Below are positions 36,223 through 44,887 of a stretch of 64,000 nt of DNA, one piece after another (position 1 is the first letter of the stretch; each line of letters starts with the position of its first letter). Under the pieces are notes generated by a model that ran no database searches, had not been told where the DNA came from, and saw nothing but the letters and a program-made list of their open reading frames with translations. The DNA lies in the NCBI RefSeq assembly GCF_001905005.1, contig NZ_LWKZ01000024.1, positions 1 to 64,000 of the forward strand, given 5' to 3'. Position numbers and translations under genes: made by a program. Origin of the DNA: Streptomyces sp. CB02923. GTDB lineage: Bacteria > Actinomycetota > Actinomycetes > Streptomycetales > Streptomycetaceae.

Positions 36223-36516
36223 ATGACCACTCCATCGATACAGCGGCCGACGACCACCGCCTTCTTCGCGCAGTCCGCGATCTCGTTCGGGCTCTCCCTG
36301 GTCGCGCTGACGGTCGGTATCGCCAAGCTGCCCGTGGGCGCCTGGGAGCGCGGGTTCCTCGGGCTCGGTCTGCTCTTCGTGGTCTCGTCGGCGTTCACGC
36401 TCGCCAAGTGCGTACGGGACCGGCAGGAGGTCGAGGAGGTCACCAACCGGGTCGACAAGGCCAGGATCGACAAGCTCCTGATCGAGCAGGACGTCTTCAA
36501 GCCGGGTCAGGTCTGA
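36223..36516 (+). CDS. YiaA/YiaB family two-helix membrane protein
   Basis: The 97-aa protein has two hydrophobic helices (FFAQSAISFGLSLVALTVGIA and GFLGLGLLFVVSSAFTLAKCV) joined by LPVGAWER, the YiaAB pattern. A charged coiled tail (RDRQEVEEVTNRVDKARIDKLLIEQDVFK) follows. The ATG at 36223 follows GGCGGGA; in-frame sequence further upstream is non-coding. Its 3' end overlaps the convergent soxR gene by 20 bases. Confidence 0.85.
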   Translation: MTTPSIQRPTTTAFFAQSAISFGLSLVALTVGIAKLPVGAWERGFLGLGLLFVVSSAFTLAKCVRDRQEVEEVTNRVDKARIDKLLIEQDVFKPGQV

Positions 36517-36994
36517 CACCCGGCGCCTCGGCGCAGACCGTTTCGGGGCGGTCGCCCATCAGGTAGCGGGCGCCCGCGCCCTTCGCGGCGGCGGCGTCGC
36601 CCGGGTTGTAGAGGCCGCACTTGCGCAGACTCAGGCAGCCGCACCCGATGCAGCTGGACAACTGGCCGCGCAGCTTCTGGAGTTCGGCGATCTGCTGGTC
36701 GATCCGGCGGGTCCAGGTACGGGCGGCCCTGTTCCACTGGGCGGCGTTGGGCGCGCGGTCCTCCGGCAGCTTGGCCAGGGCCGCACCGGTCTCCTCCAGG
36801 GAGAGGCCGACCACCTGGGCCGCCCGGATGAAGGCGATGCGGCGCAGGGTGGCACGGGTGAAGCGGCGCTGCCCGCCGCCGGTGCGCTCGGAGTGGATCA
36901 GGCCCAGTTCCTCGTAGTAGCGCAGCGCGGAGGCGGCCAGTCCGCTGCGCCCTGCGAGCTCCCCGATCGGGAGGCGGTCATGGGGTGAGGTCAT
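36497..36994 (-). CDS. soxR: SoxR, redox-sensing MerR-family regulator
   Basis: The 165-aa protein has an N-terminal MerR helix-turn-helix (LPIGELAGRSGLAASALRYYEELGLI) and wing (RRFTRATLRRIAFI), a dimerisation helix, and the [2Fe-2S] ligands C-I-G-C-G-C-L-S-L-R-K-C near residues 115-126. These four cysteines define SoxR. In Streptomyces, SoxR responds to redox-active metabolites such as actinorhodin rather than to superoxide directly. It is divergent from the transketolase genes, with a SoxR-type palindrome in the 54-base gap. Confidence 0.95.
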   Translation of the reverse strand: MTSPHDRLPIGELAGRSGLAASALRYYEELGLIHSERTGGGQRRFTRATLRRIAFIRAAQVVGLSLEETGAALAKLPEDRAPNAAQWNRAARTWTRRIDQQIAELQKLRGQLSSCIGCGCLSLRKCGLYNPGDAAAAKGAGARYLMGDRPETVCAEAPGVRPDPA

Positions 36995-37013
36995 CCCCCG
37001 AGATTAGCGCTTG

Positions 37014-37033
37014 ACTTCAAGTCCGCTTGAAGT
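37014..37033. promoter_or_regulatory. SoxR box in the soxR/transketolase intergenic region
   Basis: ACTTCAAG-TCCG-CTTGAAGT is a perfect 8-bp inverted repeat with a 4-bp centre. Its core CAAG-N4-CTTG matches the SoxR operator core. It overlaps a TTGACT -35 element (37011-37016), with the start of the transketolase gene 16 bases downstream, as in MerR-type activated promoters. Confidence 0.75.
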
Positions 37034-37048
37034 TGCAAGCTCTCATCC

Positions 37049-37798
37049 ATGACGAACACGACCACGCAAGCGGCCACTTCGCGGAACGCCGGCTTCGCCG
37101 AACTCCCCGGCCTGATGAGCCTGATGACCGGCGACGAGAAGCACGGCCCGGCCGCCACCTCCACGCTCGACGCCCTGTGGGTGCTCTACGACCGGGTGCT
37201 GCGGGTCTCCCCCGCCACCGCCCAGGACCCGTCCCGGGACCGCTTCCTCCTCTCCAAGGGACACGGCCCGATGGCCTTCTACGCGGTGCTCGCCGCCAAG
37301 GGCTTCTTCCCCGCCGCGTGGCTGCCGGGCTTCGGCTCGTACGACTCGCCGCTCGGCCACCACCCGGACCGGGTGCTGGTGCCGGGCGCGGAGATCGGCA
37401 GCGGTTCGCTGGGGCACGGGCTGCCGCTGGCGGTGGGCACGGCGCTGGGGCTGCACGCCCAGAACCTCACCGACCCGGCGGTGTGGGTCCTGATCGGCGA
37501 CGCCGAGCTGGACGAGGGCAGCAACCACGAGGCCATCGCCTACGCGGGCGCCGCGGGCCTGTCCCGGCTGCACACCCTGGTCGTCGACAACTCCTCGTCG
37601 TCCCACGGCTGGCGCGGCGGCATCGCCTCGCGGTTCGAGGCCGCGGGCTGGTCCGCGGTGACCGTGGACGGGCGCGACCACGAAGCGCTGTACGCGGCGT
37701 TCACCGCGCCCCACCCGGACCGGCCGCACGCGGTGGTCGCCCGGGTGGAGCCCAAGGAGTACGTGGGCGAGCCGAAGCCCAAGCCGAAGGCGGCCTGA
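37049..37798 (+). CDS. Transketolase, N-terminal (TPP-binding) subunit
   Basis: The 249-aa protein matches the pyrophosphate-binding half of transketolase: FLLSKGHGPMAFYAVLAAKGFF, SLGHGLPLAVGTALG and the TPP motif GDAELDEGSNHEA ending in VVDN. The other half is a separate gene 62 bases downstream. Split transketolases occur in many actinobacteria and often serve a special pathway rather than the central pentose phosphate route. The gene follows the SoxR palindrome, so oxidative or redox-cycling signals may induce it. Confidence 0.92.
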   Translation: MTNTTTQAATSRNAGFAELPGLMSLMTGDEKHGPAATSTLDALWVLYDRVLRVSPATAQDPSRDRFLLSKGHGPMAFYAVLAAKGFFPAAWLPGFGSYDSPLGHHPDRVLVPGAEIGSGSLGHGLPLAVGTALGLHAQNLTDPAVWVLIGDAELDEGSNHEAIAYAGAAGLSRLHTLVVDNSSSSHGWRGGIASRFEAAGWSAVTVDGRDHEALYAAFTAPHPDRPHAVVARVEPKEYVGEPKPKPKAA

Positions 37799-37860
37799 GC
37801 CGCGCCCGGCCCGTACCCGTACCGCACCGCACCGCACCGACTTCGAGAAGGATCATTCTG

Positions 37861-38763
37861 ATGGACACCATGCGCGAACGTTTCGCCTCGGTCACCACCC
37901 AGCTCCTGGACGAGGACCCGCGGCTGGCGGTCGTCCTCGCCGACATCGGCGTGGACGGCTTCCGGTCCGCCCGGGAACGCCACCCCCGGCGGGTGGTGAA
38001 CGTCGGGATCAGAGAGCAGCTGCTCGTCGGGGTGGGCGGCGGCCTCGCCCTGACGGGGCTGCGGCCCGTCGTGCACACCTTCGCCAGCTTCCTGGTGGAG
38101 CGCCCCTTCGAGCAGGTGAAGCTGGACTTCGGGCACCAGGACACGGGCGGGGTGCTGGTGAGCGCCGGCGGTTCGTACGACTGGCCGGCCGGCGGCTTCA
38201 CCCACATGGCGCCGGGCGACATCGCCCTCATGGACAGTCTGGACGGCTGGACCGTGCACGTCCCCGGTCACCCGGACGAGGCGGAGACGCTGCTGCGGCA
38301 CGCCGCCGCTGCCGGTGACGACAAGGTCTACGTACGGCTGTCCGTCCAGAGCAACGAAGCGCCGCGGCCGGTCGACGGGGCCCGCTTCCTGACGCTGCGC
38401 GAAGGCCGCGGCGGCGTCGTGCTGGCGGTCGGGCCGATGCTGGACAACGTCCTGGCCGCGACCGAGGGCCTGGACGTGACCGTGCTGTACGCGACGACCG
38501 TCCGGCCCTTCGACGGCGCGGCGCTGCGTACCGCGGTCGCCGCGAGCGCGGCGGCGGACGTGGTGATCGTCGAGCCGTACCACGAGGGCACCTCGAACCG
38601 GCACGTGAACGAGGCGCTGGAGCAGGTGCCGCACCGCGTCCTCGGTCTCGGCGTCGGGCGCCGGGAACTGCGCCGCTTCGGGGAGATCGAGGAGCACCTG
38701 GCGGGCCAGGGCCTGGACGCGTGGTCGCTGCGCGAGCGGATCACCGGCTTCCTCACGTGGTGA
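37861..38763 (+). CDS. Transketolase, C-terminal subunit
   Basis: The 300-aa protein carries the pyrimidine-binding domain (DIGVDGF, VNVGIREQLLVGVGGGLALTGLRPVVHTFASFLVERPFEQVKLDF) and the C-terminal transketolase domain (VLAVGPMLDNVLAA, VTVLYATTVRPFD). The conserved catalytic Glu lies in GIREQ. It functions as a complex with the upstream subunit. AGAAGGAT precedes the ATG. Two palindromic hairpins follow the stop. Confidence 0.92.
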   Translation: MDTMRERFASVTTQLLDEDPRLAVVLADIGVDGFRSARERHPRRVVNVGIREQLLVGVGGGLALTGLRPVVHTFASFLVERPFEQVKLDFGHQDTGGVLVSAGGSYDWPAGGFTHMAPGDIALMDSLDGWTVHVPGHPDEAETLLRHAAAAGDDKVYVRLSVQSNEAPRPVDGARFLTLREGRGGVVLAVGPMLDNVLAATEGLDVTVLYATTVRPFDGAALRTAVAASAAADVVIVEPYHEGTSNRHVNEALEQVPHRVLGLGVGRRELRRFGEIEEHLAGQGLDAWSLRERITGFLTW

Positions 38764-38769
38764 CGCCGG

Positions 38770-38813
38770 GTCCCCGGGCGCCCGGGGACACCCGGTCCCC
38801 GGATACCGGGGAC
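38770..38813. terminator. Tandem hairpins between convergent genes
   Basis: A perfect 20-bp palindrome (38770-38789, arm GTCCCCGGGC) is followed by a second stem at 38795-38813 with arms GTCCCCGG and CCGGGGAC around ATA. Both arms start GTCCCCGG. They lie between the transketolase stop and the convergent hydrolase stop and would act on both strands. Confidence 0.75.
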
Positions 38814-39727
38814 TACACGCGCTCGTCCAGCCACGCCAGCAGGTCCCGCTGGACCTCGTCGCGGTTGGTCTCGTTCAGGATCTCGTGGCGGGCCCCGGGG
38901 TAGGCCCGCCACGTCAGGTCGCGCAGGCCCAGGTAGCGGAAGTCCTCCAGGAGTTCGGCGACCTGTGTCAGCCGCTGGTTGCACGGGTCCTGGTCGCCGA
39001 CGGCAAGGTGGACGGGCAGTCCGAGCGGTACGCGGGCGAGGTGGCGCGGGTCGTTGACCTTGCGGACCGCCCGTACCCAGTCCAGGGCCAGCCCGGCGCT
39101 GAAGGGGAAGCCGCACTCCTCGTCGGCCACGTAGCGGTCCACCTCGGCGGTGTCACGGGAGAGCCATTCGAAGCCGGTGCGGGGCTCGTACGGGTCGTTG
39201 AAGGAGCTGAAGAGGTGCGGCACGAAACCGGAGAGCGCCGCCCGGCCGCTCTCGGCGATCTCCGCCTCCAGGCCGGCGGCGCTGGTCTCGATCTCGGCTC
39301 CGGGCAGGCTGCGGAAGGTGCCGCTGAGGATCAGCCCGGCCAGGTCGGCGCCGTACTCCTGGGCGTAGTCGCGGGCCAGCATCGCCCCCATGCTGTGGCC
39401 GAGGAGGACCAGCGGCAGTCCGGGGTGGTCCGCGCCCGCCCGGTCGCCGAGGTGCTTGAGGTCGCCGACGATGGCGCGCCAGGCGTCGTCACCGACGACG
39501 CCCAGGCCGCCGGTGGAGGCGGCGGTCGCGCCGTGGCCCCGGTGGTCGGAGGCGATCACCGCGTAGCCGTGGCCGGTCAGGAAGCGCGCGAACCGGTCGT
39601 AGCGCCGGGCGTGCTCCGCCGCGCCGTGCGCGATCTGGACGAGGGCACGCGGCTGCCCGGACTCCGGCAGCCAGGTGTACGTGGCGATGCGGGCACCGTC
39701 CGGGGCCTGGTGGAAGTCCTGCTGCAT
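38813..39727 (-). CDS. Alpha/beta hydrolase, monoacylglycerol lipase / lysophospholipase type
   Basis: The 304-aa protein is a serine hydrolase of the Hydrolase_4 group. VQIAHGAAEHARRYDRFARFL is the H-G oxyanion strand, SDHRGHGAT precedes the nucleophile elbow LLGHSMGAMLAR (Ser in G-H-S-M-G), AVGDQDPCN supplies the Asp and YPGARHEILNE the His. It probably hydrolyses monoacylglycerols or lysolipids in the cytoplasm. The ATG at 39727 follows CAGGAGAG. It converges with the transketolase pair. Confidence 0.9.
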   Translation of the reverse strand: MQQDFHQAPDGARIATYTWLPESGQPRALVQIAHGAAEHARRYDRFARFLTGHGYAVIASDHRGHGATAASTGGLGVVGDDAWRAIVGDLKHLGDRAGADHPGLPLVLLGHSMGAMLARDYAQEYGADLAGLILSGTFRSLPGAEIETSAAGLEAEIAESGRAALSGFVPHLFSSFNDPYEPRTGFEWLSRDTAEVDRYVADEECGFPFSAGLALDWVRAVRKVNDPRHLARVPLGLPVHLAVGDQDPCNQRLTQVAELLEDFRYLGLRDLTWRAYPGARHEILNETNRDEVQRDLLAWLDERV

Positions 39728-39932
39728 GGCGCGCTCTCCTGACTGCCGGGACGTACGGGCACGGGCGGCGGCGACGGACGGGGCGGGCCGCCGCCGCGGA
39801 TCTTCGGCCCCACTCTCCCCCCGGAACCCGCGACGCGCCAAGAGCTACCCGCCGTGGGGTGTTGACCTCGGGCCATCGGCGCGTGACACGATCGGTCGGC
39901 TCGTCGCAGGCCACCGACCCACGCAACCCGCC

Positions 39933-42900
39933 ATGGCTGGAGGACCGTTGGACACCACGGACAGATCTGACGACGTTTCCCGGGCCGCGGACCTTCCGCG
40001 GCCCTTCTCCCGGCGCACTTTCCTGCAGGGCACGGCCTCCGCCGCGGCGGTCACGGGCCTGGCCGGGCTGCCGGGCCCGCTCGCCGCCGCCGCCCACGCC
40101 GCCGCTCCCGCCGCCGACGCCGCCGCCCGGCTGCCGACGCTCTCCTTCACCGCCGCCACGAACGGCGCCGCCACCCTCTCCCCCCGCGGCGACCGCCTGA
40201 TCGCCGAGGTCCAGAACGTCCTGTGGTCCGTTCCGCGCGACGGCGGCGAGGCCCGCGCGCTGACCCCGCCGGACCTGGAGCCCACCCGGCCCGTCTTCTC
40301 CCCCGACGGCAGCCGCCTCGCCGTCTGCGCCTACCGCGGCGGCGGCTTCCACATCTGGACGCTGCGCCCCGACGGCTCGGACCTGCGCCAGCTGACGGAC
40401 GGCCCGTGGGACGACCGCGGCCCGGCCTGGTCCCCGGACGGCACCCGGCTCGCCTTCGCCTCCGAGCGGGACGGTGACCCGGTGACGGGCAGCCCGTACC
40501 GGATCTGGGTCCTGGACGTACGGACACGGAAGCTGACCCGTGTCACCGGGCGGGCCGGACAGCAGGGGCCGCACCAGGACGGCGCCTGGGAGGACTTCGA
40601 CCCCACCTGGTCGCCGGACGGCGAACGGCTGTGGTTCGTGCGCGGCGCGGTGGCGGGTACCGCCCTGGACAGCCGCACCATCGCGTCCGTACGGGCCGAC
40701 GGCGGCGGCGAGGTCGTCACCGAGCACACCGCCGCCTCCGGCACCCAGGCCATGGTCCCGGCCGTGGCGCCCGCCGCGAAGGGCGGTGCCGCCCGGCTCA
40801 CCTACCTGCGGACCACCGAGCGTCCCGGCGCCACCTGCGCCCTCGTGGTGGACGGCGCGGAGGTCGCGGTGGACGGTGACGTGGAGCCCGTACCGCCGCG
40901 CTGGATCTCGCGCGAGGAGCTGCTGCTGACCGTCGGCGGGCAGTTCACGGTGCTGCGGCCCGCCTCGCCGGACACCGCGGAAACCATTCCCTTCACCGCC
41001 GACCTGCCGGTGCGGCGGCCCCGCTACGAGGTCAAGGACTACGGCTTCGAGCGCACCGGCGTCCGGCCGGTACGCGGCGTGCACCTGCCCGCGCTCTCCC
41101 CCGACGGGCGCCAGGTGGCCTTCGCCGCCCTCAACTCGCTGTGGCTGGTGTCCGCTTCGGGCGGCAGGCCCCGGCGGCTCGTCCGGGCGGACGCCACCCG
41201 GTACGTCCTCGGGCCGAGCTGGGCCCGCGACGGCCGCTCCCTGCTGTACGCCGACGACCGCGACGGGCTGTTCGCGGTCCGCCGGCACGACCTGGCGACC
41301 GGCGAGGAGACGGTGCTGGCGGGCGGAGGCCGGGTGCAGCCCGCCCTGTCCCCGGACGGCGGGCAGCTCGCCGCGATCGACATGTCCGGAAATCTCATCG
41401 TACGGAATGTGGCCGACGGCAAGGAGACGGTGACCGCGCCACTGGGCGGCGGCGGGGTCCCGGGCCGCCCCAGCTGGTCCCCCGACGGCCGCTATGTGGC
41501 CTTCTGCGACCGCAACCGCCTCAACCGGCGCTTCCGCGAGGGCTACAACCTCATCCGGGTCCTCGACACCCGCACCGGCAAGGACCGGCTGCACGCCCCC
41601 GACCCCGGGCACACACTGCGGTCGATCTCCGACCGCTACGACTCCGGACCCGTCTGGTCGCCGGACGGCCGGTGGATGGCGCTGATCGCCGAATCCGCGC
41701 TGTGGGTGCTGCCGGTACGCCCGGACGGCACACCCGACGGCGCCCCGCGCCGGCTGACCGACGAGAGCGCCGACCACCCGTCCTGGTCCGGCGATTCCCG
41801 CACCCTCCTCTACCTGTCGGCCGGCCGGCTGCGGCTGACCGGCGTGGACGGCGGCCCCGCCCGTACGGTCCGGGTGACCCTGGACCACCGCGGTTCGCGC
41901 GCCCGGGACACGGTCGTGCACGCGGGCCGGTTCTGGGACGGCACCGGCGAGGAGGTCCGCGAGGACGTCGACGTGGTGGTGCGGGACGGCCGGATCACCT
42001 CCGTCGAGCCGCACGGACGCCGTGGCGGGCGGTACTCCGCCCGCCACGTCGACGCCTCCACGCGCACCGTGATCCCCGGCCTGTGGGACTCGCACACCCA
42101 CCCCTGGCAGACCACATACGGCGGCCGCCAGACCGCGCTCCAGCTCGCCTACGGCATCACCACCGCCGTCTCCTTCGGCGGCTTCTCCTACGAACAGGCC
42201 CGCATCCGGGAAGCCGTCGCCGCCGGGACGCTCGTCGGTCCCCGCCTGCTGTCCTGCGGCGAGCTGCTGGACGGCAGCCGCGTCGCCTACAGCATGGGCC
42301 GCGCCCACGCCACGCGGGAGGGCCTGCGCCGGTCGCTGGAGCGGGGCGCGGCGCTGGACTGGGACTTCGTCAAGACGTACGTGAGGGCCCCCGGCTGGAT
42401 CATGGAGGAAGCCGCACGCTTCGCGCACCAGCGGCTGGGGGTGCGGTCCGGCAGCCACCTGCTGTCCCCCGGCGTGCAGCTCGGCCAGGACCTGACGACC
42501 CACCTCCAGGCCACCCAGCGTCTGGAGTTCGGCCACGCCGTGTCCGCCACCGGCCACGCCTACCAGGACGTGGAGGAGATCTACACCGGCACGGACTTCC
42601 ACCTCATCGCCACCCCCTTCACCGCCTCCGTACTGCTGGGGGAGGACCCCGGCCTCGCCGACGACGACCGGGTCACCACCCTCATGCCGCCGTGGGACGC
42701 CGCGCTGGCGCGGGAGAACGCGGGCCACCGGCCCACCCCGAAGCAGCTGGGCGACATCGAGACCGAGGTCGGCGTCTACCGGCGGGTGCTGCGCGGCGGC
42801 GGCCTCGTCGCCCTGGGCACGGACCAGCCGCTGACCCCGGTCGGCCTGCACCTGCACCTGGCGCTGCGCGCCCTGCACCGCTACGGGCTCACCGCCGCGC

Positions 42901-43220
42901 AGGCCCTGCGTACCGCCACCGCCCTGCCCGCCCGCGTCTTCGGCGCGGACCGGGACCTCGGCACGCTGGAGGAGGGCAAGCTGGCCGACCTGGTGATCGT
43001 GGACGGCGACCCGTTCACCGACTTCGATGCGCTGGTCCGTACGGCGGCGGTGTTGCGGGGCGGGCGGCTGTACGAGCAGGAGGAGCTGGTGGCGGCCTTC
43101 CCCAAGCCGGGCGACCGCGCGGTCGGGGCCGGGGCGGTCGGGGCCGGGGCGGGCGCGGTGGACTGGCTGGAGGTGGGACGGCAGCACCGGCGCGACTCCT
43201 GCTGCGGGGCGGCCGACTGA
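39933..43220 (+). CDS. Tat-exported amidohydrolase with N-terminal TolB-like beta-propeller
   Basis: The 1095-aa protein begins with a twin-arginine signal (SRRTFLQGTASAAAVTGLAGL). Propeller blades fill about residues 60-640: repeated WSPDG motifs such as PAWSPDGTRLAFASERDG, PTWSPDGERLWFV and PSWSPDGRYVAFCDRN. The C-terminal amidohydrolase domain (about 650-1085) includes GLWDSHTHPWQ (metal-binding H-x-H) and ALGTDQPLTP (Asp). The substrate is unknown; similar proteins are called imidazolonepropionase-like. The start is uncertain: ATG 39933 has no clear ribosome site, and a TTG at 39948 lies just behind GGAGG. Confidence 0.87.
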   Translation: MAGGPLDTTDRSDDVSRAADLPRPFSRRTFLQGTASAAAVTGLAGLPGPLAAAAHAAAPAADAAARLPTLSFTAATNGAATLSPRGDRLIAEVQNVLWSVPRDGGEARALTPPDLEPTRPVFSPDGSRLAVCAYRGGGFHIWTLRPDGSDLRQLTDGPWDDRGPAWSPDGTRLAFASERDGDPVTGSPYRIWVLDVRTRKLTRVTGRAGQQGPHQDGAWEDFDPTWSPDGERLWFVRGAVAGTALDSRTIASVRADGGGEVVTEHTAASGTQAMVPAVAPAAKGGAARLTYLRTTERPGATCALVVDGAEVAVDGDVEPVPPRWISREELLLTVGGQFTVLRPASPDTAETIPFTADLPVRRPRYEVKDYGFERTGVRPVRGVHLPALSPDGRQVAFAALNSLWLVSASGGRPRRLVRADATRYVLGPSWARDGRSLLYADDRDGLFAVRRHDLATGEETVLAGGGRVQPALSPDGGQLAAIDMSGNLIVRNVADGKETVTAPLGGGGVPGRPSWSPDGRYVAFCDRNRLNRRFREGYNLIRVLDTRTGKDRLHAPDPGHTLRSISDRYDSGPVWSPDGRWMALIAESALWVLPVRPDGTPDGAPRRLTDESADHPSWSGDSRTLLYLSAGRLRLTGVDGGPARTVRVTLDHRGSRARDTVVHAGRFWDGTGEEVREDVDVVVRDGRITSVEPHGRRGGRYSARHVDASTRTVIPGLWDSHTHPWQTTYGGRQTALQLAYGITTAVSFGGFSYEQARIREAVAAGTLVGPRLLSCGELLDGSRVAYSMGRAHATREGLRRSLERGAALDWDFVKTYVRAPGWIMEEAARFAHQRLGVRSGSHLLSPGVQLGQDLTTHLQATQRLEFGHAVSATGHAYQDVEEIYTGTDFHLIATPFTASVLLGEDPGLADDDRVTTLMPPWDAALARENAGHRPTPKQLGDIETEVGVYRRVLRGGGLVALGTDQPLTPVGLHLHLALRALHRYGLTAAQALRTATALPARVFGADRDLGTLEEGKLADLVIVDGDPFTDFDALVRTAAVLRGGRLYEQEELVAAFPKPGDRAVGAGAVGAGAGAVDWLEVGRQHRRDSCCGAAD

Positions 43221-43251
43221 GGGGCCGGCCCCGCGCGAAAAGGGGCGCGTG

Positions 43252-43294
43252 GCGCGGGAGGCGGCGCGCGGCGAACGCCCGCCGCCTCCCGCGC
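43252..43294. terminator. Long GC-rich hairpin
   Basis: GCGCGGGAGGCGGC (43252-43265) pairs exactly with GCCGCCTCCCGCGC (43281-43294). It is located between the convergent amidohydrolase and oxidoreductase genes. Confidence 0.75.
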
Positions 43295-43298
43295 TCCC

Positions 43299-44498
43299 TC
43301 ACTTCTCCTTGGTCTGGCCGCGTTCGAAGTAGTCCACCAGTTCCGGGGCCAGGGGCGGCACCTCGCGCGGGGTGCCGCCGTCGCGGAGCGACGCGGTGGC
43401 CCGGTCGCCCGCGGCCACCGCCATCCGGGCGGCGACCGGCGAGGTGTCGGTCGGCCCGCCGTGCCGGACGAACCGCAGGAACTCGTCCATCAGCAGCGGA
43501 TCGGCGCCGCCGTGCCCGGCTTCGTCGTCCGTCTCGCCGGCCGGCAGCTGGTACACGGCGTCGGCGTCGGCGCGGTACCCGGACTGGCGGGAGTTCCACA
43601 CCCGTACCGAACCGCCCGGCCCGTCACCGAAGTTCTCCAGGCGGCCCGCGTCGCCGATGACGGTGTAGTTCCGCCAGTAGTCGGGGCTGAAATTGCACTG
43701 CTGGTAGGAGGCCAGCACCCCGTTGTCCAGGCGCATGTTGACCAGGGAGACGTCCTCGACGTCGATCCGCGGGTTCAGGCCGCGCTGGCTGCCGGGGGGC
43801 CAGTGCGCGTCGTGCTCCAGCCAGTCCTCCGGCCGGGGCTCCTCCGGCGCCCGCCGCATCGCGGGATCGCCGTACACCATCAGGTCGCCCAGCGCCTGGA
43901 CCTGCCGCGCGTAGCCGTTCGCGAGCCAGTGCAGCGCGTCGAGGTCGTGCGCGCCTTTCTGGAGCAGCAGTCCGTTGGTGTTCCGCCGCTCGGCGTGCCA
44001 GTCCTTGAAGTAGTAGTCGCCGCCGTGTCCGACGAAGTGCCGTACCCATACGGTCCTGACCCGGCCGATGTCGCCGCGCGTGATCAGTTCGCGCATCAGG
44101 CGGATGACCGGCATGTGGCGCATGTTGTGGCCGACGTACAGGCGGGTGCCGGTCTCGTAGGCGGTGCGCAGTATCGCGTCGCAGTCCTCGACGGAGATGG
44201 CGAGGGGCTTCTCCACGAAGACGGGGCGGCCCGCACGCAGTGCCTGGCGCGCGAGGTCGGCGTGGGTGTGGTCGGGGGTGAGGAGGAGCAGCGCGTCGAG
44301 GCCGGGGTGGCGTAGGAGCTCCCGATGGTCGGTGAACGTCTCGGCGCCCGGGAGGCGCCGGGTGGCGTACGCCAGCGCGTCCGGATCGGTGTCGGCCACC
44401 GCGGCGACCCGGGCGCCGTATCCCGGCCGGTGGGCGGTGAGCGCGAGATCACCGCGCAGCCCGAAGCCGATGACGCCCAGGCTCAGATCGTCGGTCAT
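43299..44498 (-). CDS. Gfo/Idh/MocA family oxidoreductase
   Basis: The 399-aa protein has an N-terminal Rossmann fold (LGVIGFGLRGDLAL), the family motif FVEKPLAI (E-K-P, residues about 95-97) and a C-terminal barrel with the substrate-site KGAHDLDALHWLANG. Such enzymes oxidise or reduce sugars and inositols with NAD(P). No sugar transporter is adjacent, so the substrate is open. GGAGG precedes the ATG at 44498. The divergent acyl-CoA dehydrogenase gene starts 389 bases to the right. Confidence 0.88.
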   Translation of the reverse strand: MTDDLSLGVIGFGLRGDLALTAHRPGYGARVAAVADTDPDALAYATRRLPGAETFTDHRELLRHPGLDALLLLTPDHTHADLARQALRAGRPVFVEKPLAISVEDCDAILRTAYETGTRLYVGHNMRHMPVIRLMRELITRGDIGRVRTVWVRHFVGHGGDYYFKDWHAERRNTNGLLLQKGAHDLDALHWLANGYARQVQALGDLMVYGDPAMRRAPEEPRPEDWLEHDAHWPPGSQRGLNPRIDVEDVSLVNMRLDNGVLASYQQCNFSPDYWRNYTVIGDAGRLENFGDGPGGSVRVWNSRQSGYRADADAVYQLPAGETDDEAGHGGADPLLMDEFLRFVRHGGPTDTSPVAARMAVAAGDRATASLRDGGTPREVPPLAPELVDYFERGQTKEK

Positions 44499-44887
44499 GA
44501 GGTGCCTCCAGAGGCTGACGGACTCCATGGTCGGCGGGGTACGGGACCAAGGAACGACGGGGTGGCGGGGGCCGTGGGCCATCGGCGTCGCGCCTCCCCT
44601 CGCCACCCCACGAGAACACCGCCGGACGTGTTCCACGCACCGTAAACCACAGGGGTGGTGAACGCGTTCTGCGCGCTCCCATTGCTCGCATAAATGCACG
44701 GTGTTGATGTTTTATGCGCCGTGCAGCAGGTATGCCAACGGGTATTGCACGAGGTAAGCAACCCATCACGGTTCGGATCGGCTTGGGCGGAGACCAGGGC
44801 GACCGGGGGCGCACAACCGGAGTGCGCCGCCCGGAAAGCAGGCTGGGAGCCGCACAGCGCGGGAGCGTCCAGCGAAGGAGGCTCGTC
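44499..44887. promoter_or_regulatory. Divergent intergenic region with nested inverted repeats
   Basis: Between the oxidoreductase and acyl-CoA dehydrogenase genes. GCATAAA (44688-44694) and TTTATGC (44711-44717) form an inverted repeat 16 bases apart. Interleaved with it are TGCACGG (44695-44701) and CCGTGCA (44719-44725). This AT-richer patch is the likely promoter and operator of the rightward gene. No protein gene is seen. Confidence 0.45.

Noticed and set aside
44699..44887. Longer acyl-CoA dehydrogenase starting upstream of 44888
   Set aside because: The upstream residues are not similar to the family and the AAGGAGG site fixes the TTG at 44888.
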